This document shows positions 18,732 to 27,530 of a DNA stretch of 64,000 nucleotides, one piece after another. The position numbers and the translations under genes were made by a program. A model generated the notes under the pieces. It saw only the letters and a program-made list of their open reading frames with translations, did no database searches and was not told where the DNA came from. Within the stretch, counting starts at the first letter, position 1. Each line of letters starts with the position of its first letter. Origin of the DNA: RYN-230 sp963837335 (lineage in GTDB: Bacteria; Actinomycetota; Actinomycetes; Streptosporangiales; Streptosporangiaceae); the NCBI GenBank assembly GCA_963837335.1, contig CAWINS010000034.1:1-64000 (forward strand). Direction: 5' to 3'.

Positions 18732-20474
18732 TTACGCAGTGGGGGCGGCGAACACCTGCTGGCCCTCGACGTAGGTGAGCGCGACCGTGGTCGAAGCGAT
18801 CTCCCCCGGCGGGCCAGCGAACGGATCGCGGTCCAGGACCACCAGGTCAGCCAGGTATCCGGGGGCGACGGCGCCGGTCTCGTCGAGGTGGTTCACGTAG
18901 GCCGAGCCCGCCGTATAGGCGGCCAGCGCCTCGGCCAGGGTGAGCGCCTGCCCGGGCAGCAGCGGCTCTGCACCCGGCTCTGCGTCCGGCAGCGTCCGGT
19001 TCACCGCGACATGAATCCCCTCCAGGGGGTTGGCGCTGCTCACCGCCCAGTCGCTGCCCGCGGCCAGCCGGGCCCCGGCCCGGAGCAGGCTGCCGAACGG
19101 GTACTGCCGGGCCGCCCGCTCGGCGCCGAGGAAGGGGATGGTCAGCTCGTCCATCTGCGGCTCATGGGCGGCCCACAAGGCCTGCATGTTGGCCGTCACG
19201 CTGAGTTCGGCGAAGCGCGGGATGTCGTCGTGGTGCAGCACCTGGAGGTGCGCGATGTGGTGCCGGCCCCGGCTGACCGGGTTGTTGGCCCGCGCGGCGT
19301 CGAAAGCATCCAGCGCCTCACGGACCGCCCGGTCCCCGATGGCGTGCACATGCACCCCGAAGCCCGCGATGTCGAGCCGGCTCACCTGCTCGGCCAGGTC
19401 GGCGGGATCCACATAGGAGAGCCCGCTGTTACCGCTCTGGCAGCCGCAGCCATCCAGGTAGGGGTCGATCATCCCGGCGGTGAAGTTCTCCGCGACGCCA
19501 TCCTGCATGATCTTCACGGTGCCAGCCCGGAACCGGCCCGCCTGGCCTTGCTGCCGCCGGTCGAGCAGGTCGTCCAGCTGATCTCCGCCGCGGCTGCGAT
19601 CCCACCACAGCGCGCCCTCGACCCGGGCGGTGAGCGTGCCGTCCCGCGCGGCGGCCAGGTAGGCCGGCAGCGGGTCCGGGTAGCCCAGGTACTCCCCCAC
19701 GATCGCGTCCTGCCAGGCGGTGATGCCCAGCGAGTGCAGGTGCTGCTGGGCCAGCAGCAGCCCGCGGAGCTGCTCGGCGAAGGTCGGGCCGGGCACGAGC
19801 CGGCCCACCAGCAGCGCCGCGCCCTCGTGCAGGGTGCCCTGCGGATCGCCGTCCTCCCCGCGCTCGATCCGGCCATCCGGGGGGTCGTGGCTCAGGGCGG
19901 TCAGGCCCGCCAGCTCCAGGGCCCGGGAATTGACCCAGGCGCCGTGCCCGTCCCGGTTGGTCAGGTAGGCCGGCCGGTCCGGGACCACGCTGTCCAGCAG
20001 TTCGGCTGAGGGGGTGCCGCCGGGGAACCACTCCATCCGCCAGCCGCTGCCGTCGATCCACTCCCGGTCCGGATGGGCCTCGGCGTAGGCCCGGATCCGG
20101 GCCAGCGCGTCGTCCAGGTCCTCGGCACCGTCCAGGTCGCAGCGCAGCATGGTGATCCCGGCGAAGGCCGGGTGCACGTGGGCGTCCTGGAACCCGGGCA
20201 GCAGCGGCCGGCCGCCCAGGGGCACCGTCTCTGCCTTACTGCCCGCCAGATCACGGATCTCGTCATCGCTGCCGACCGCGACGATCCGGCCGCCCTGCAC
20301 CGCCACCGCGGTCGCCGGCGGCCCGTCCTCGGCCCCGATGCCCGCCCCGTCACTGGTGTCCTCGCTGCTGGCCGCCTCGCCACGAGCGGTAGCCGGGACC
20401 ATCCGGCGCTCGTCGGGAAGCACGGTGTAGATTCGCCCGCCGGTGAAGATCAGGTCTGCTGCCATGCGCGGCAT
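18732..20474 (-). CDS. YtcJ-like amidohydrolase
   Basis: A 580-residue metal-dependent hydrolase of the amidohydrolase-3 family (YtcJ, NfdA type). The composite beta-sandwich opens A-D-L-I-F-T-G-G-R-I-Y-T. The metal-binding H-x-H is in G-F-Q-D-A-H-V-H-P-A-F. Later ligand motifs are V-H-V-H-A-I-G-D-R-A-V (about residue 370), H-I-A-H-L-Q and G-S-D-W-A-V-S. These enzymes hydrolyse N-formyl or other amide and cyclic amide bonds; the substrate is unknown. In-frame ATGs at 20474 and 20465 are both possible: the first follows GGAAATAGG, the second gives the commoner M-A-A-D-L start. An Asp/Glu/Ser-rich insert at residues 30-50 is unusual. Confidence 0.88.
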   Translation of the reverse strand: MPRMAADLIFTGGRIYTVLPDERRMVPATARGEAASSEDTSDGAGIGAEDGPPATAVAVQGGRIVAVGSDDEIRDLAGSKAETVPLGGRPLLPGFQDAHVHPAFAGITMLRCDLDGAEDLDDALARIRAYAEAHPDREWIDGSGWRMEWFPGGTPSAELLDSVVPDRPAYLTNRDGHGAWVNSRALELAGLTALSHDPPDGRIERGEDGDPQGTLHEGAALLVGRLVPGPTFAEQLRGLLLAQQHLHSLGITAWQDAIVGEYLGYPDPLPAYLAAARDGTLTARVEGALWWDRSRGGDQLDDLLDRRQQGQAGRFRAGTVKIMQDGVAENFTAGMIDPYLDGCGCQSGNSGLSYVDPADLAEQVSRLDIAGFGVHVHAIGDRAVREALDAFDAARANNPVSRGRHHIAHLQVLHHDDIPRFAELSVTANMQALWAAHEPQMDELTIPFLGAERAARQYPFGSLLRAGARLAAGSDWAVSSANPLEGIHVAVNRTLPDAEPGAEPLLPGQALTLAEALAAYTAGSAYVNHLDETGAVAPGYLADLVVLDRDPFAGPPGEIASTTVALTYVEGQQVFAAPTA

Positions 20475-20510
20475 CCTATTTCCACCGGCACCACGGAGGC
20501 CGGCCCGGGC

Positions 20511-20577
20511 GGGTGCTGAGGGCCCGTGCTGTGGGCCTGTGCTGAGGCCCCGTGCTGAGGGACCGTGCCGCGAGCCC
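20511..20577. repeat. Short imperfect tandem repeat
   Basis: Four to five imperfect units of 13-16 bases built on GTGCTGAGGGCC lie between the amidohydrolase start and the DUF4193 stop. The rest of the 300-base gap (20475-20774) shows no gene or clear signal. Confidence 0.5.
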
Positions 20578-20774
20578 GCGTGCGGGCCATGCCCGCCGTC
20601 CGGACTACGGAATTGTGGCTCCCGCGCTAGCGGAGCCCAAGCTGTGCCGTATCAGCCACTCCAGCGGCGCACTACGGCCGCTGCCGAATCCCCCCACTCA
20701 GGGCCGGGCGTACTCATGCCTGGCCCGTGTCCTGCACCTTTCACTGCCCCGCCCGAGTGGGCGGCCTGAAATCC

Positions 20775-21074
20775 TCAGGCCGCGCACTCACGGCAGATTG
20801 GCTGGCCGTTACGGTCCTCGGCCAGCTGACTCCGGTGATGCACCAGGAAGCACCGCGAGCAGGTGAACTCGTCCGCCTGCCGCGGAATGACTCGGAACGA
20901 CAGTTCCTCGTTGGACAGATCCGCTCCGGGCAGCTCCAGCGACTCCGCGACATCATCTGGGTCGATGTCGATCGTGCTGGAAGACTTGTCCATCCGGCGA
21001 GCCTGCAGTTCCTGCAGGCTGTCTTCAGTGAGCTCGTCGTCTGTCTTCCGCGGGCTGTCATAGTCAGTTGCCAT
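20775..21074 (-). CDS. DUF4193 zinc-ribbon-like acidic protein
   Basis: A 99-residue actinobacterial protein of unknown function. The N-terminal 70 residues are acidic (D-D-E-L-T-E-D-S-L and I-D-I-D-P-D-D-V-A-E-S). The tail has C-S-R-C-F-L-V-H-H-R-S-Q-L and ends I-C-R-E-C-A-A, giving two C-x-x-C knuckles for one zinc. The architecture resembles small RNA-polymerase-associated or stress-adaptor proteins, but no function is established. The ATG at 21074 follows GGAGGGGGTGGAG. Transcribed alone. Confidence 0.93.
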   Translation of the reverse strand: MATDYDSPRKTDDELTEDSLQELQARRMDKSSSTIDIDPDDVAESLELPGADLSNEELSFRVIPRQADEFTCSRCFLVHHRSQLAEDRNGQPICRECAA

Positions 21075-21391
21075 CTGGGTACTCCACCCCCTCCTTCGTT
21101 ATGCGCCTCGTCGCGCGGATGTAACGCTCGGCAGGCCGTAGTTTGTGCCCGATTCCGGCGGGGAATTCTGTCACGTCCGGCTGCCGCGCACACGGAGGGT
21201 ACGGGCTATAGCGCGTCGTGTCCGTGTCTTCACCGACCTAGGCCCCCGATCGGCGGCGATCGAGTGCTTGCTCAAAGCTCCCAACACGTGCTTGCGACGG
21301 TAACTTCCCCCGATCTGTGCACGCCAAGCACGGAAGAGTGCGTATCGTACGAAACTGACCTCCCACCCCGCAGGATTAGCGGAGCCGCCGC

Positions 21392-22696
21392 ATGCCCCTC
21401 GTCACGCCACTGCGGCCCGATGATCTCCGGCGAGTCGGCCGCTACCGGCTGTCCAGCCGGATCGCGGACGGCCTGGATAACCCGGATTCGGCCGGGACGT
21501 TCCTGTCCCGCCTCCCAGACGGGACCCCGGTCGCGGTCACCCTACTCGGCCGGACCGCCGCTCCCGACTCGGCCTCCCGCGACCGCTTCAGCGCCGAGGC
21601 CACGGTGGCCCGCCGGGTCGCCCCGTTCTGCGCCGCGCGCATCCTGGACGCCGGGTTCGACAGCGACCAGCCCTTCCTGGTCAGTGAATTCATCGAAGGG
21701 CCGTCCCTGGCTGAGACCGTCACCGCCGAGGGCCCACTGGATGGACCGGTACTGGCCGCGCTGGCCATCGGCGCGGCCACCGGGCTGACCTCCATTCACC
21801 AGGCCGGGCTGGTCCACGGGGATTTCGGGCCGGACCATGTGGTGCTCGGCACCGAAGGGCCCCGGGTCGTCCACTTCAGCACCACACCGCCGTACGGTCC
21901 CGCGACCCCGTCAGCGGACCTGCTGGCCTGGGCCCAGACCATCCTGTTCGCCGCGGGGCGCCCGGACGTGGCCAGCCTGCCCGAGCCGCTGCGGAACACG
22001 GTGTCCGCTTGCATGTCACCCGATCCGGCGAGCCGGCCGCCGGCCCGGACCCTGGTGACCGCGCTGCTCGGTCACAACGACCCCGCGGCCGGACTGCTCG
22101 CCGAGGGCACCCGGCGGGCCCGCGCCGCCGGCCGGGGCCCGGTCAGCCCGGATCCTGACGGGCCGGTCGAGACCTCCACCGCGTCCCGGTCCCGCCGGAT
22201 CGCCTGGGCCGCGGCCAGCCTGGCCTGCGTCGCCGTCATCGCGGTGGCGGCCACCCTGATCGCCACGCACCGCTCCGGCCCCAAGACCGCGGCCACCCCC
22301 GTCGCAGCAGAGCACACCACCGCCTCGGCGCACACGTCGTCCGCGTCTGCGACGCCCCCGGCGGCGCCGAAGATCCCGGCGGACCTGGCGGGCACCTGGA
22401 GCGGCACGGTCCGGCAGACGGACCCGTCGCTCGCGGTGACCGTCCGGATCAGCCTGGCCGCGGGTACCTCGGCGGGCACCATCTCCTACCCGCAACTCGG
22501 CTGCTCGGGCCGGCTGCTGCTGGTCTCGGTGCTGGCCGGTACCTTCACCCTGGACCAGGGCATCACGAAGGGCCAGCAGAGCTGCGACAACGGCACGGTG
22601 CTGCTCAGCCCCCACGGCAACTCGGCTCTGGCGTTCAAGTTCCGCCGCAGCGACGCGCCGAGCCCGGCCGGCGTGCTGGCCAAGACCGGACCCTGA
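21392..22696 (+). CDS. Membrane-anchored Ser/Thr pseudokinase
   Basis: 434 residues: a kinase-like cytoplasmic domain (about 15-230), a membrane helix near 270-290 (A-S-L-A-C-V-A-V-I-A-V-A-A-T-L-I), a Ser/Thr/Ala-rich linker, and an extracellular beta-rich domain with two cysteines (L-G-C-S-G, Q-S-C-D-N-G) that probably form a disulfide. The fold matches PknB-type kinases, but key residues are gone. The ATP-anchoring Lys of V-A-V-K is Thr50. HRD is H142-G-D, with its downstream Asn replaced by His149. The DFG Asp is His161 (H-F-S). It should not phosphorylate by the usual mechanism and is more likely a scaffold or ligand sensor. Confidence 0.85.
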   Translation: MPLVTPLRPDDLRRVGRYRLSSRIADGLDNPDSAGTFLSRLPDGTPVAVTLLGRTAAPDSASRDRFSAEATVARRVAPFCAARILDAGFDSDQPFLVSEFIEGPSLAETVTAEGPLDGPVLAALAIGAATGLTSIHQAGLVHGDFGPDHVVLGTEGPRVVHFSTTPPYGPATPSADLLAWAQTILFAAGRPDVASLPEPLRNTVSACMSPDPASRPPARTLVTALLGHNDPAAGLLAEGTRRARAAGRGPVSPDPDGPVETSTASRSRRIAWAAASLACVAVIAVAATLIATHRSGPKTAATPVAAEHTTASAHTSSASATPPAAPKIPADLAGTWSGTVRQTDPSLAVTVRISLAAGTSAGTISYPQLGCSGRLLLVSVLAGTFTLDQGITKGQQSCDNGTVLLSPHGNSALAFKFRRSDAPSPAGVLAKTGP

Positions 22697-22796
22697 GCCG
22701 CCGGCCGCGTTCACCAGCCGCCGCTAGCCAGCCGGTGTTGCCAGCCAGCCTTCCTCAGCCGGCCTTACCCAATCGGCCTTACTCAATCGCCGGGCG

Positions 22797-23651
22797 TCAA
22801 TCAGCGGCGTCGGCGTCCTCGGCGTCCCGCTCCGGATCGAGGCTGCGCAGCAGGTCGTGCAGGTCCTGGAACAGCCCCGGGCCGGCCGCGATGGCCAGTT
22901 CACGGCTCGGCGGCCGGCCGGCCAGCCCGGCCAGCTTGGCTCCCGCCTCGGTCGCGATGAGGCCACCCGCCGCCCAGTCCCAGTAGTTGACGCCCCGCTC
23001 GTAGTAGGCATCGACCCGGCCGGCCGCGAGCGAGCACAGATCCACCGCGCAGGAACCGCCCCGGCGGATGTCACGGACCTGGGGCAGCACGGCGGCCACG
23101 ATCTCGCCCTGCACCACCCGCCGGGCCCGCGCGTACCCGAAACCGGTGGAGACCAGGGCCTTGTCCAACGGCACCCCGGCGTTGCACCGCAGCCGGACCG
23201 CTGGCGCCCCGTCCGGATGCAGCCAGCTGCCCTGGCCGGCCACGGCGGTGAACACCTCGCGATGCCGCGGGACCGCCACCACGCCGGCCACGACCGCGCC
23301 GTCTACCTCGGCCGCGATGCTCACCGCCCAGTCCGCCAGGCCGTAGACGTAGTTAATGGTGCCGTCGAGCGGGTCCACGATCCAGCGGACCCGGCCGTGC
23401 CCGGATTCGCCGCCTTCCTCGCCGAGGATGGCGTCGCCGGGCCGTTCGGCCAGGATCCGGTCCGCGATCATCGCCTCGGCCGCACGGTCCATCTCGGTGA
23501 CCACGTCGGTCGGGCTGGACTTGGTGCCCGCGACGTCCGGGCGGCCCTCAGGGCCGGCCGGGCGCCGGGCGGCCAGCATCGCCGCCGCCGCGCCGGCCGC
23601 CGACTGGGCCAGGGCGAGCAGGGCTTCCGGGTCCGGCGGCGCAGCGCTCAT
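22797..23651 (-). CDS. Inositol monophosphatase family protein
   Basis: A 284-residue Mg2+-dependent phosphatase of the IMPase/SuhB family. The metal-binding motifs are complete: G-E-E-G-G-E near residue 80, D-P-L-D-G-T-I-N-Y near 95, and W-D-W-A-A-G near 225. In actinomycetes such enzymes make free inositol for phosphatidylinositol and mycothiol, or hydrolyse histidinol phosphate; family similarity alone does not decide. The ATG lies inside the ferrochelatase stop (4-base overlap), so the two genes are translationally coupled, an arrangement common in this phylum. Confidence 0.93.
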   Translation of the reverse strand: MSAAPPDPEALLALAQSAAGAAAAMLAARRPAGPEGRPDVAGTKSSPTDVVTEMDRAAEAMIADRILAERPGDAILGEEGGESGHGRVRWIVDPLDGTINYVYGLADWAVSIAAEVDGAVVAGVVAVPRHREVFTAVAGQGSWLHPDGAPAVRLRCNAGVPLDKALVSTGFGYARARRVVQGEIVAAVLPQVRDIRRGGSCAVDLCSLAAGRVDAYYERGVNYWDWAAGGLIATEAGAKLAGLAGRPPSRELAIAAGPGLFQDLHDLLRSLDPERDAEDADAAD

Positions 23652-24730
23652 GATGCGGCCGTCAGGGGGCCGGGACGGCCCGGACGCCCCGCCCCAGCGG
23701 GCCCGCGGCAGCAGTCGCGGGTGCCGCAGCCCGGGGAGCCCAGCGCCGTGGGGTTGACCTGGCCCCCCAGTCGTTCGGTGACCAGCGCGGTGATCATCGA
23801 GATGAAGCGCGGGTCCGTACTGGGGGTCGCGGCGCGGGCCAGCGGCAGCCCGAGGCGCCGGGCGGTCTCCGCCGCCTCGATGTCCAGATCGTGGGCGACC
23901 TCCATGTGGTCGCTGATGAAGCCGACCGGGATCAGGACCGCGCCAGGAGCTCCGTCCCGGGCCAGGTCCTCAAGGTAATCGCACACGTCCGGGCCGAGCC
24001 AGGGCTGCGCCGGGGGTCCGCTGCGGCTCTGGTAGACCAGCCGCCAGGGATGCCCGCCGCCGGTGGCGGTGTTGACCCGCTCGGCGATGAGCCCTGACGC
24101 CTCGGCCAGCTGGGACGGGTAGCGGCCGCCCGGCGGCGGCCCGCTGGCCGCGGCCATGGCGTCCGGCACGCTGTGCGCGGTGAACACGAGCGGGACGTCC
24201 GCCCGGACGCCGGGTGGCAGCGACCCGATGGCCGCCACGGTGGCGTCGGCGAACGGCTCGATGAACCCCCGGTGACGGTAGAAGTGCCGGATCTTGTCGA
24301 TCTCTGGTGCCCCGGGCCCGGTCTCGGCCCGCGCCCGCTCGATGTCGTCCAGGTACTGCCGGCAGCTGGAGTAGGACCCGTAGGCCGAGGTGACGAAGGC
24401 CAGCGCCCGCCGCACCCCGGCGGCCGCCATCTCGGCCACGGTCGCGGTCAGGTAAGGATCCCAGTTCCGGTTGCCCCAGTAGATCGGCAGGTCCACCCCG
24501 GCCGCGGCGAAATCCTTGCCGATCGCGGCGATCAGGTCCCGGCACTGCTGGTTGATCGGGCTGACCCCGCCGACCGCGTAGTAGTGCTCGGCCACCGCCT
24601 GCAGCCGTTCGGGGGGGATGCCCCGGCCACGGGTCACGTTGCGCAGGAACGGCATCACATCATCCGGGCCCTCCGGGCCGCCGAAAGACACCAGGAGGAA
24701 CGCGTCGTAATCCGCCATGCCTCCATCCAA
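23648..24730 (-). CDS. hemH: Ferrochelatase (coproporphyrin type)
   Basis: A 360-residue class II chelatase inserting Fe2+ into porphyrin. Family motifs: L-L-V-S-F-G-G-P-E-G at the start, the catalytic His in V-F-T-A-H-S-V-P, and P-V-G-F-I-S-D-H-M-E-V with the conserved Glu. Actinobacteria use the coproporphyrin-dependent heme route, so the substrate is probably coproporphyrin III (CpfC). Cysteines in Y-S-S-C-R-Q and the tail S-P-G-C-G-T-R-D-C-C-R match the ligands of the [2Fe-2S] cluster known from the mycobacterial enzyme. Starts at 24730 and 24718 are both possible; the second gives the more usual M-A-D-Y-D but has GGAGG almost touching the ATG. Confidence 0.95.
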   Translation of the reverse strand: MDGGMADYDAFLLVSFGGPEGPDDVMPFLRNVTRGRGIPPERLQAVAEHYYAVGGVSPINQQCRDLIAAIGKDFAAAGVDLPIYWGNRNWDPYLTATVAEMAAAGVRRALAFVTSAYGSYSSCRQYLDDIERARAETGPGAPEIDKIRHFYRHRGFIEPFADATVAAIGSLPPGVRADVPLVFTAHSVPDAMAAASGPPPGGRYPSQLAEASGLIAERVNTATGGGHPWRLVYQSRSGPPAQPWLGPDVCDYLEDLARDGAPGAVLIPVGFISDHMEVAHDLDIEAAETARRLGLPLARAATPSTDPRFISMITALVTERLGGQVNPTALGSPGCGTRDCCRGPAGAGRPGRPGPLTAAS

Positions 24731-24829
24731 CCAGGCGCGTGCCGGTGACCAGTCGGCGCAGACGGGCGGGGCCGGCCCCGCTGCCCGCGGCCCTCCCCGG
24801 CGCCGGGCGCCGGCCGATGGGCGGAGGGA

Positions 24830-25981
24830 TCAGCCGTAGTCGCGGGCGTATTCCTGGGCCAGCGCGAGCACCTCGTTGACGTACCAGGTGGCGTGGTTGT
24901 AGGCGAAGATGGCCCCGCGCAGCCCGCCGGCTGACCCCGCCCCGGCCGCGCACAGCAGCCGGGCGGCCGCCGGGACAGCGTCGAACGGATCCATGATGTC
25001 CGGCGACCCGGTCTCGCCGAACGCCGCGATCCCCCACTCCTGCCAGGTCGAGGGCAGGAACTGCATGGGGCCGAGTGCCCCGGCGCTGGACGGGCCCATG
25101 TTGCTCCCGTCCCCGCTCTCGATCTGCCCGATGGCGGCCAGCACCGTCCAGGACATGCCGGGACAGTAGCGGGCCGCCGACGCCTGGAACAGCTGCAGGT
25201 AGGTCGAGGGACGGCCGCTGCCCGGCGTGTGGTCCACCGGGAGCCGCTGCTGTGCGGGCCGCAGGCTGATCAGGGTGGCGGACTGGCCAGTGATCCGGCG
25301 TACCGCCTTGGTCAGCCTGGCCATGCCGGTCCCGGGCGCGCTGATCAGGGCTAGCACTCCGGGCACCAGGCCGAGCTGGGCTGAGACCTTGCTGCTGACC
25401 AGCGCGTCGATACCCGAGATGCCCAGCGACGCCGATCCGCCGAAGGTCAGCTGCTCCTGCCGGGCCCCGGTGATCCGGTAGGCCGTGCCCGGGTGCAGCT
25501 TCCGCTGCCCGGCCAGGGTGGGCGAGGTCACGAAACGGCCCTGCCCGAGCGCGGTCCACAGCCGCTGATCCGTCGCGGTGGCCAGCGGGGTCCAGGACCG
25601 GAACTGCTCCGGGTTCACGCCCAGGACGTTCGCCCGGTGGCCGTTGACCTTGAGCGCGGCACCGTCCGCGGACACCACCCGGCGCACCCCGGCCGCGGCG
25701 GCCAGCCTGGCCAGCTGCCGCGCGGACAGGCCGGACGGCTCGATCACGAGCAGGTCCGGCGAGATTATCTTGCGGAAGCTGCCGCTGGTGGTGGCGCCGG
25801 CCGCGGTGCTGGCTGACGAGCCGGCGGGTGCGGTGGTGACGCCGGTGGGCGCGGGACGCATGGCCGTGGTGCCCGCCAGCAGCAGGACAACTGCGGCGCT
25901 GGCCCCCAGGGCCCGCGTGGCAGGCCTCCGGACGGCGTTGAACGGCGCTGTGCGCCGTAGCAGGCGTCTCATCGCGTTCAT
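24830..25981 (-). CDS. Secreted lytic transglycosylase-like protein
   Basis: 383 residues. A basic N-terminus with a hydrophobic segment (A-S-A-A-V-V-L-L-L-A-G-T-T-A) serves as signal peptide or anchor. A Thr/Ala/Ser-rich linker and a ~150-residue domain of unknown function follow. The C-terminal 120 residues are an SLT lysozyme-like domain: catalytic Glu288 in I-G-Q-I-E-S-G-D-G, then G-A-L-G-P-M-Q-F-L-P-S-T-W and A-Y-N-H-A. It should cut the glycan strands of peptidoglycan during growth. A tight hairpin stands in its 5' leader. Confidence 0.9.
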   Translation of the reverse strand: MNAMRRLLRRTAPFNAVRRPATRALGASAAVVLLLAGTTAMRPAPTGVTTAPAGSSASTAAGATTSGSFRKIISPDLLVIEPSGLSARQLARLAAAAGVRRVVSADGAALKVNGHRANVLGVNPEQFRSWTPLATATDQRLWTALGQGRFVTSPTLAGQRKLHPGTAYRITGARQEQLTFGGSASLGISGIDALVSSKVSAQLGLVPGVLALISAPGTGMARLTKAVRRITGQSATLISLRPAQQRLPVDHTPGSGRPSTYLQLFQASAARYCPGMSWTVLAAIGQIESGDGSNMGPSSAGALGPMQFLPSTWQEWGIAAFGETGSPDIMDPFDAVPAAARLLCAAGAGSAGGLRGAIFAYNHATWYVNEVLALAQEYARDYG

Positions 25982-25990
25982 AACCCTATA

Positions 25991-26009
25991 AGTCCCGCGG
26001 GGCGGGACT
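25991..26009. promoter_or_regulatory. Perfect hairpin upstream of the transglycosylase gene
   Basis: AGTCCCGC (25991-25998) and GCGGGACT (26002-26009) pair perfectly around a GGG loop, ten bases before the transglycosylase start. It could be a repressor operator or a stem in the 5' leader that limits ribosome entry. It is too small for the ydaO-type c-di-AMP riboswitch often found before cell-wall hydrolase genes. Confidence 0.45.
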
Positions 26010-26123
26010 GAAGACCGGCTGTCTCCGGCGCCGGAAAAGCTACACGACTAGCGCTTTGCGGTAAGAGGGGACTTATGGGGTTTCTGATCCGGCCTTCCCG
26101 GCCCGCTCGGATAAGGTCCGGGC

Positions 26124-27431
26124 ATGGTCCTCGCCGTATCCCGCTGGCAGAACTGGGCGGGTAACCAGGCCGCCGCGCCGCAGCGGGTGATCACGCCGCG
26201 CTCCGCGGCGGAGGTCGCCGAGGCCATCGCGCTGGCCACGCTGGACGGCCTCACCGTGCGGATGACCGGATCGGGCCACTCCTTCACCCCCGTCGCCGTG
26301 ACCAGCGGGGTGATGCTGCACCCAGGCGGGCTGCGGGCCATCCGGTCGGTGGACACCGGCGCCGGGGAGGTCACGGTCGAGGCCGGGTGCCGGCTCCGGG
26401 ACCTCAACGAGTACCTCTACGCCCGCGGGCTGGCCCTGGCGAACATGGGTGACATCGAGGAGCAGACGGTCGCAGGCGCGATCCAGACCGGCACCCATGG
26501 CACCGGCCGGGACCTGGGCGGTATCGCCGCACAGGTGACAGGGCTGGAGATGGTCCTGGCCGACGGCAGCATCGTCTGCTGCTCCGCGGACCAGGCCGCC
26601 GAGCTGTTCCAGGCGGCCCGGATCGGGCTCGGAGCGCTCGGCGTGCTGACCGCGGTGACCTTCCGGGTGGTCCCGGCCTTCCTGCTGACCGCCCGCGAGG
26701 AGCCGATGAAGTGGGCCGAGGTCATCGCCCGGCTGGACGAACTGGCCAGCGCCAACGAGCACTTCGAGTTCTACTGGTTCCCGCACACGGACGGCTGCCT
26801 GACCAAACGCAACAACCGCAGCGACGGCCCGGCGCGCCCGCTGCCCCGGTGGCGCCATCAGCTCGACGACGAGTTCCTGTCCAACACCCTGTTCGGGGCC
26901 ACCTGCCGCCTCGGCCAGCGTTATCCCGCGGTCATCCCGGCCATCAACGGCATCGCCGGCAAGGCGCTCGGCGCGCGGACGTACACCGACGCCGCCTACC
27001 GGGTGTTCACCAGTCCCCGCCGGGTGCGCTTCAAGGAGCAGGAATACGCGATCCCGCGTGAGCACCTGGCCGAGGCGCTCGCCGCGATCCGCGACCTGTT
27101 CTCCCGGTACGCCTGGCGGATCAGCTTCCCGATCGAGGTCCGGATCGCACCCGGTGACGATGTCTGGCTGTCCACGGCGTACGGCCGGAGCACCGCCTAC
27201 ATCGCCATCCACGTCTTCCACACCGCACCGCACGAGGAGTACTTCCGGGAAGTGGAGGCGGTGATGACCGCCCACGGCGGGCGCCCGCACTGGGGCAAGC
27301 TGCACACGCGTGACGCGGCCTACCTGCGGGGCGCCTACCCCCGGTTCGCGGATTTCGTCACGCTGCGCGACCAGCTCGACCCGGGCCGCCGGTTCGGTAA
27401 TCCGTACCTGGAACAGGTCCTGGGTTCCTGA
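26124..27431 (+). CDS. FAD-linked sugar-lactone oxidase (arabinono/gulono-1,4-lactone type)
   Basis: 435 residues of the vanillyl-alcohol-oxidase fold: N-terminal FAD domain (about 15-185) and C-terminal arabinono-lactone-oxidase domain. The FAD loop G-S-G-H-S-F-T-P-V-A carries the His to which FAD is covalently attached in this family. The C-terminal H-W-G-K-L-H motif and the preceding acidic residues are the conserved active site. Actinobacterial relatives oxidise L-gulono-1,4-lactone or alditols; which applies is unclear. The ATG at 26124 gives the typical V-S-R-W-Q-N-W-A-G-N start. Confidence 0.92.
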   Translation: MVLAVSRWQNWAGNQAAAPQRVITPRSAAEVAEAIALATLDGLTVRMTGSGHSFTPVAVTSGVMLHPGGLRAIRSVDTGAGEVTVEAGCRLRDLNEYLYARGLALANMGDIEEQTVAGAIQTGTHGTGRDLGGIAAQVTGLEMVLADGSIVCCSADQAAELFQAARIGLGALGVLTAVTFRVVPAFLLTAREEPMKWAEVIARLDELASANEHFEFYWFPHTDGCLTKRNNRSDGPARPLPRWRHQLDDEFLSNTLFGATCRLGQRYPAVIPAINGIAGKALGARTYTDAAYRVFTSPRRVRFKEQEYAIPREHLAEALAAIRDLFSRYAWRISFPIEVRIAPGDDVWLSTAYGRSTAYIAIHVFHTAPHEEYFREVEAVMTAHGGRPHWGKLHTRDAAYLRGAYPRFADFVTLRDQLDPGRRFGNPYLEQVLGS

Positions 27432-27530
27432 CGCCCCCTGATCTGGGGATACGGCCGGTAGCCGGGCCAGGGACACTTCTTGCGGTGGGGGAATGCAGCG
27501 AACTGATGCTGGGCAGGCTACCCTCCGAAC

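Noticed and set aside
18732..20474. Amidohydrolase considered as a dihydropyrimidinase or urease-type enzyme
   Set aside because: The H-V-H motif context and length fit YtcJ-like amidohydrolases; the carboxylated-Lys signature of dihydropyrimidinases is not seen.
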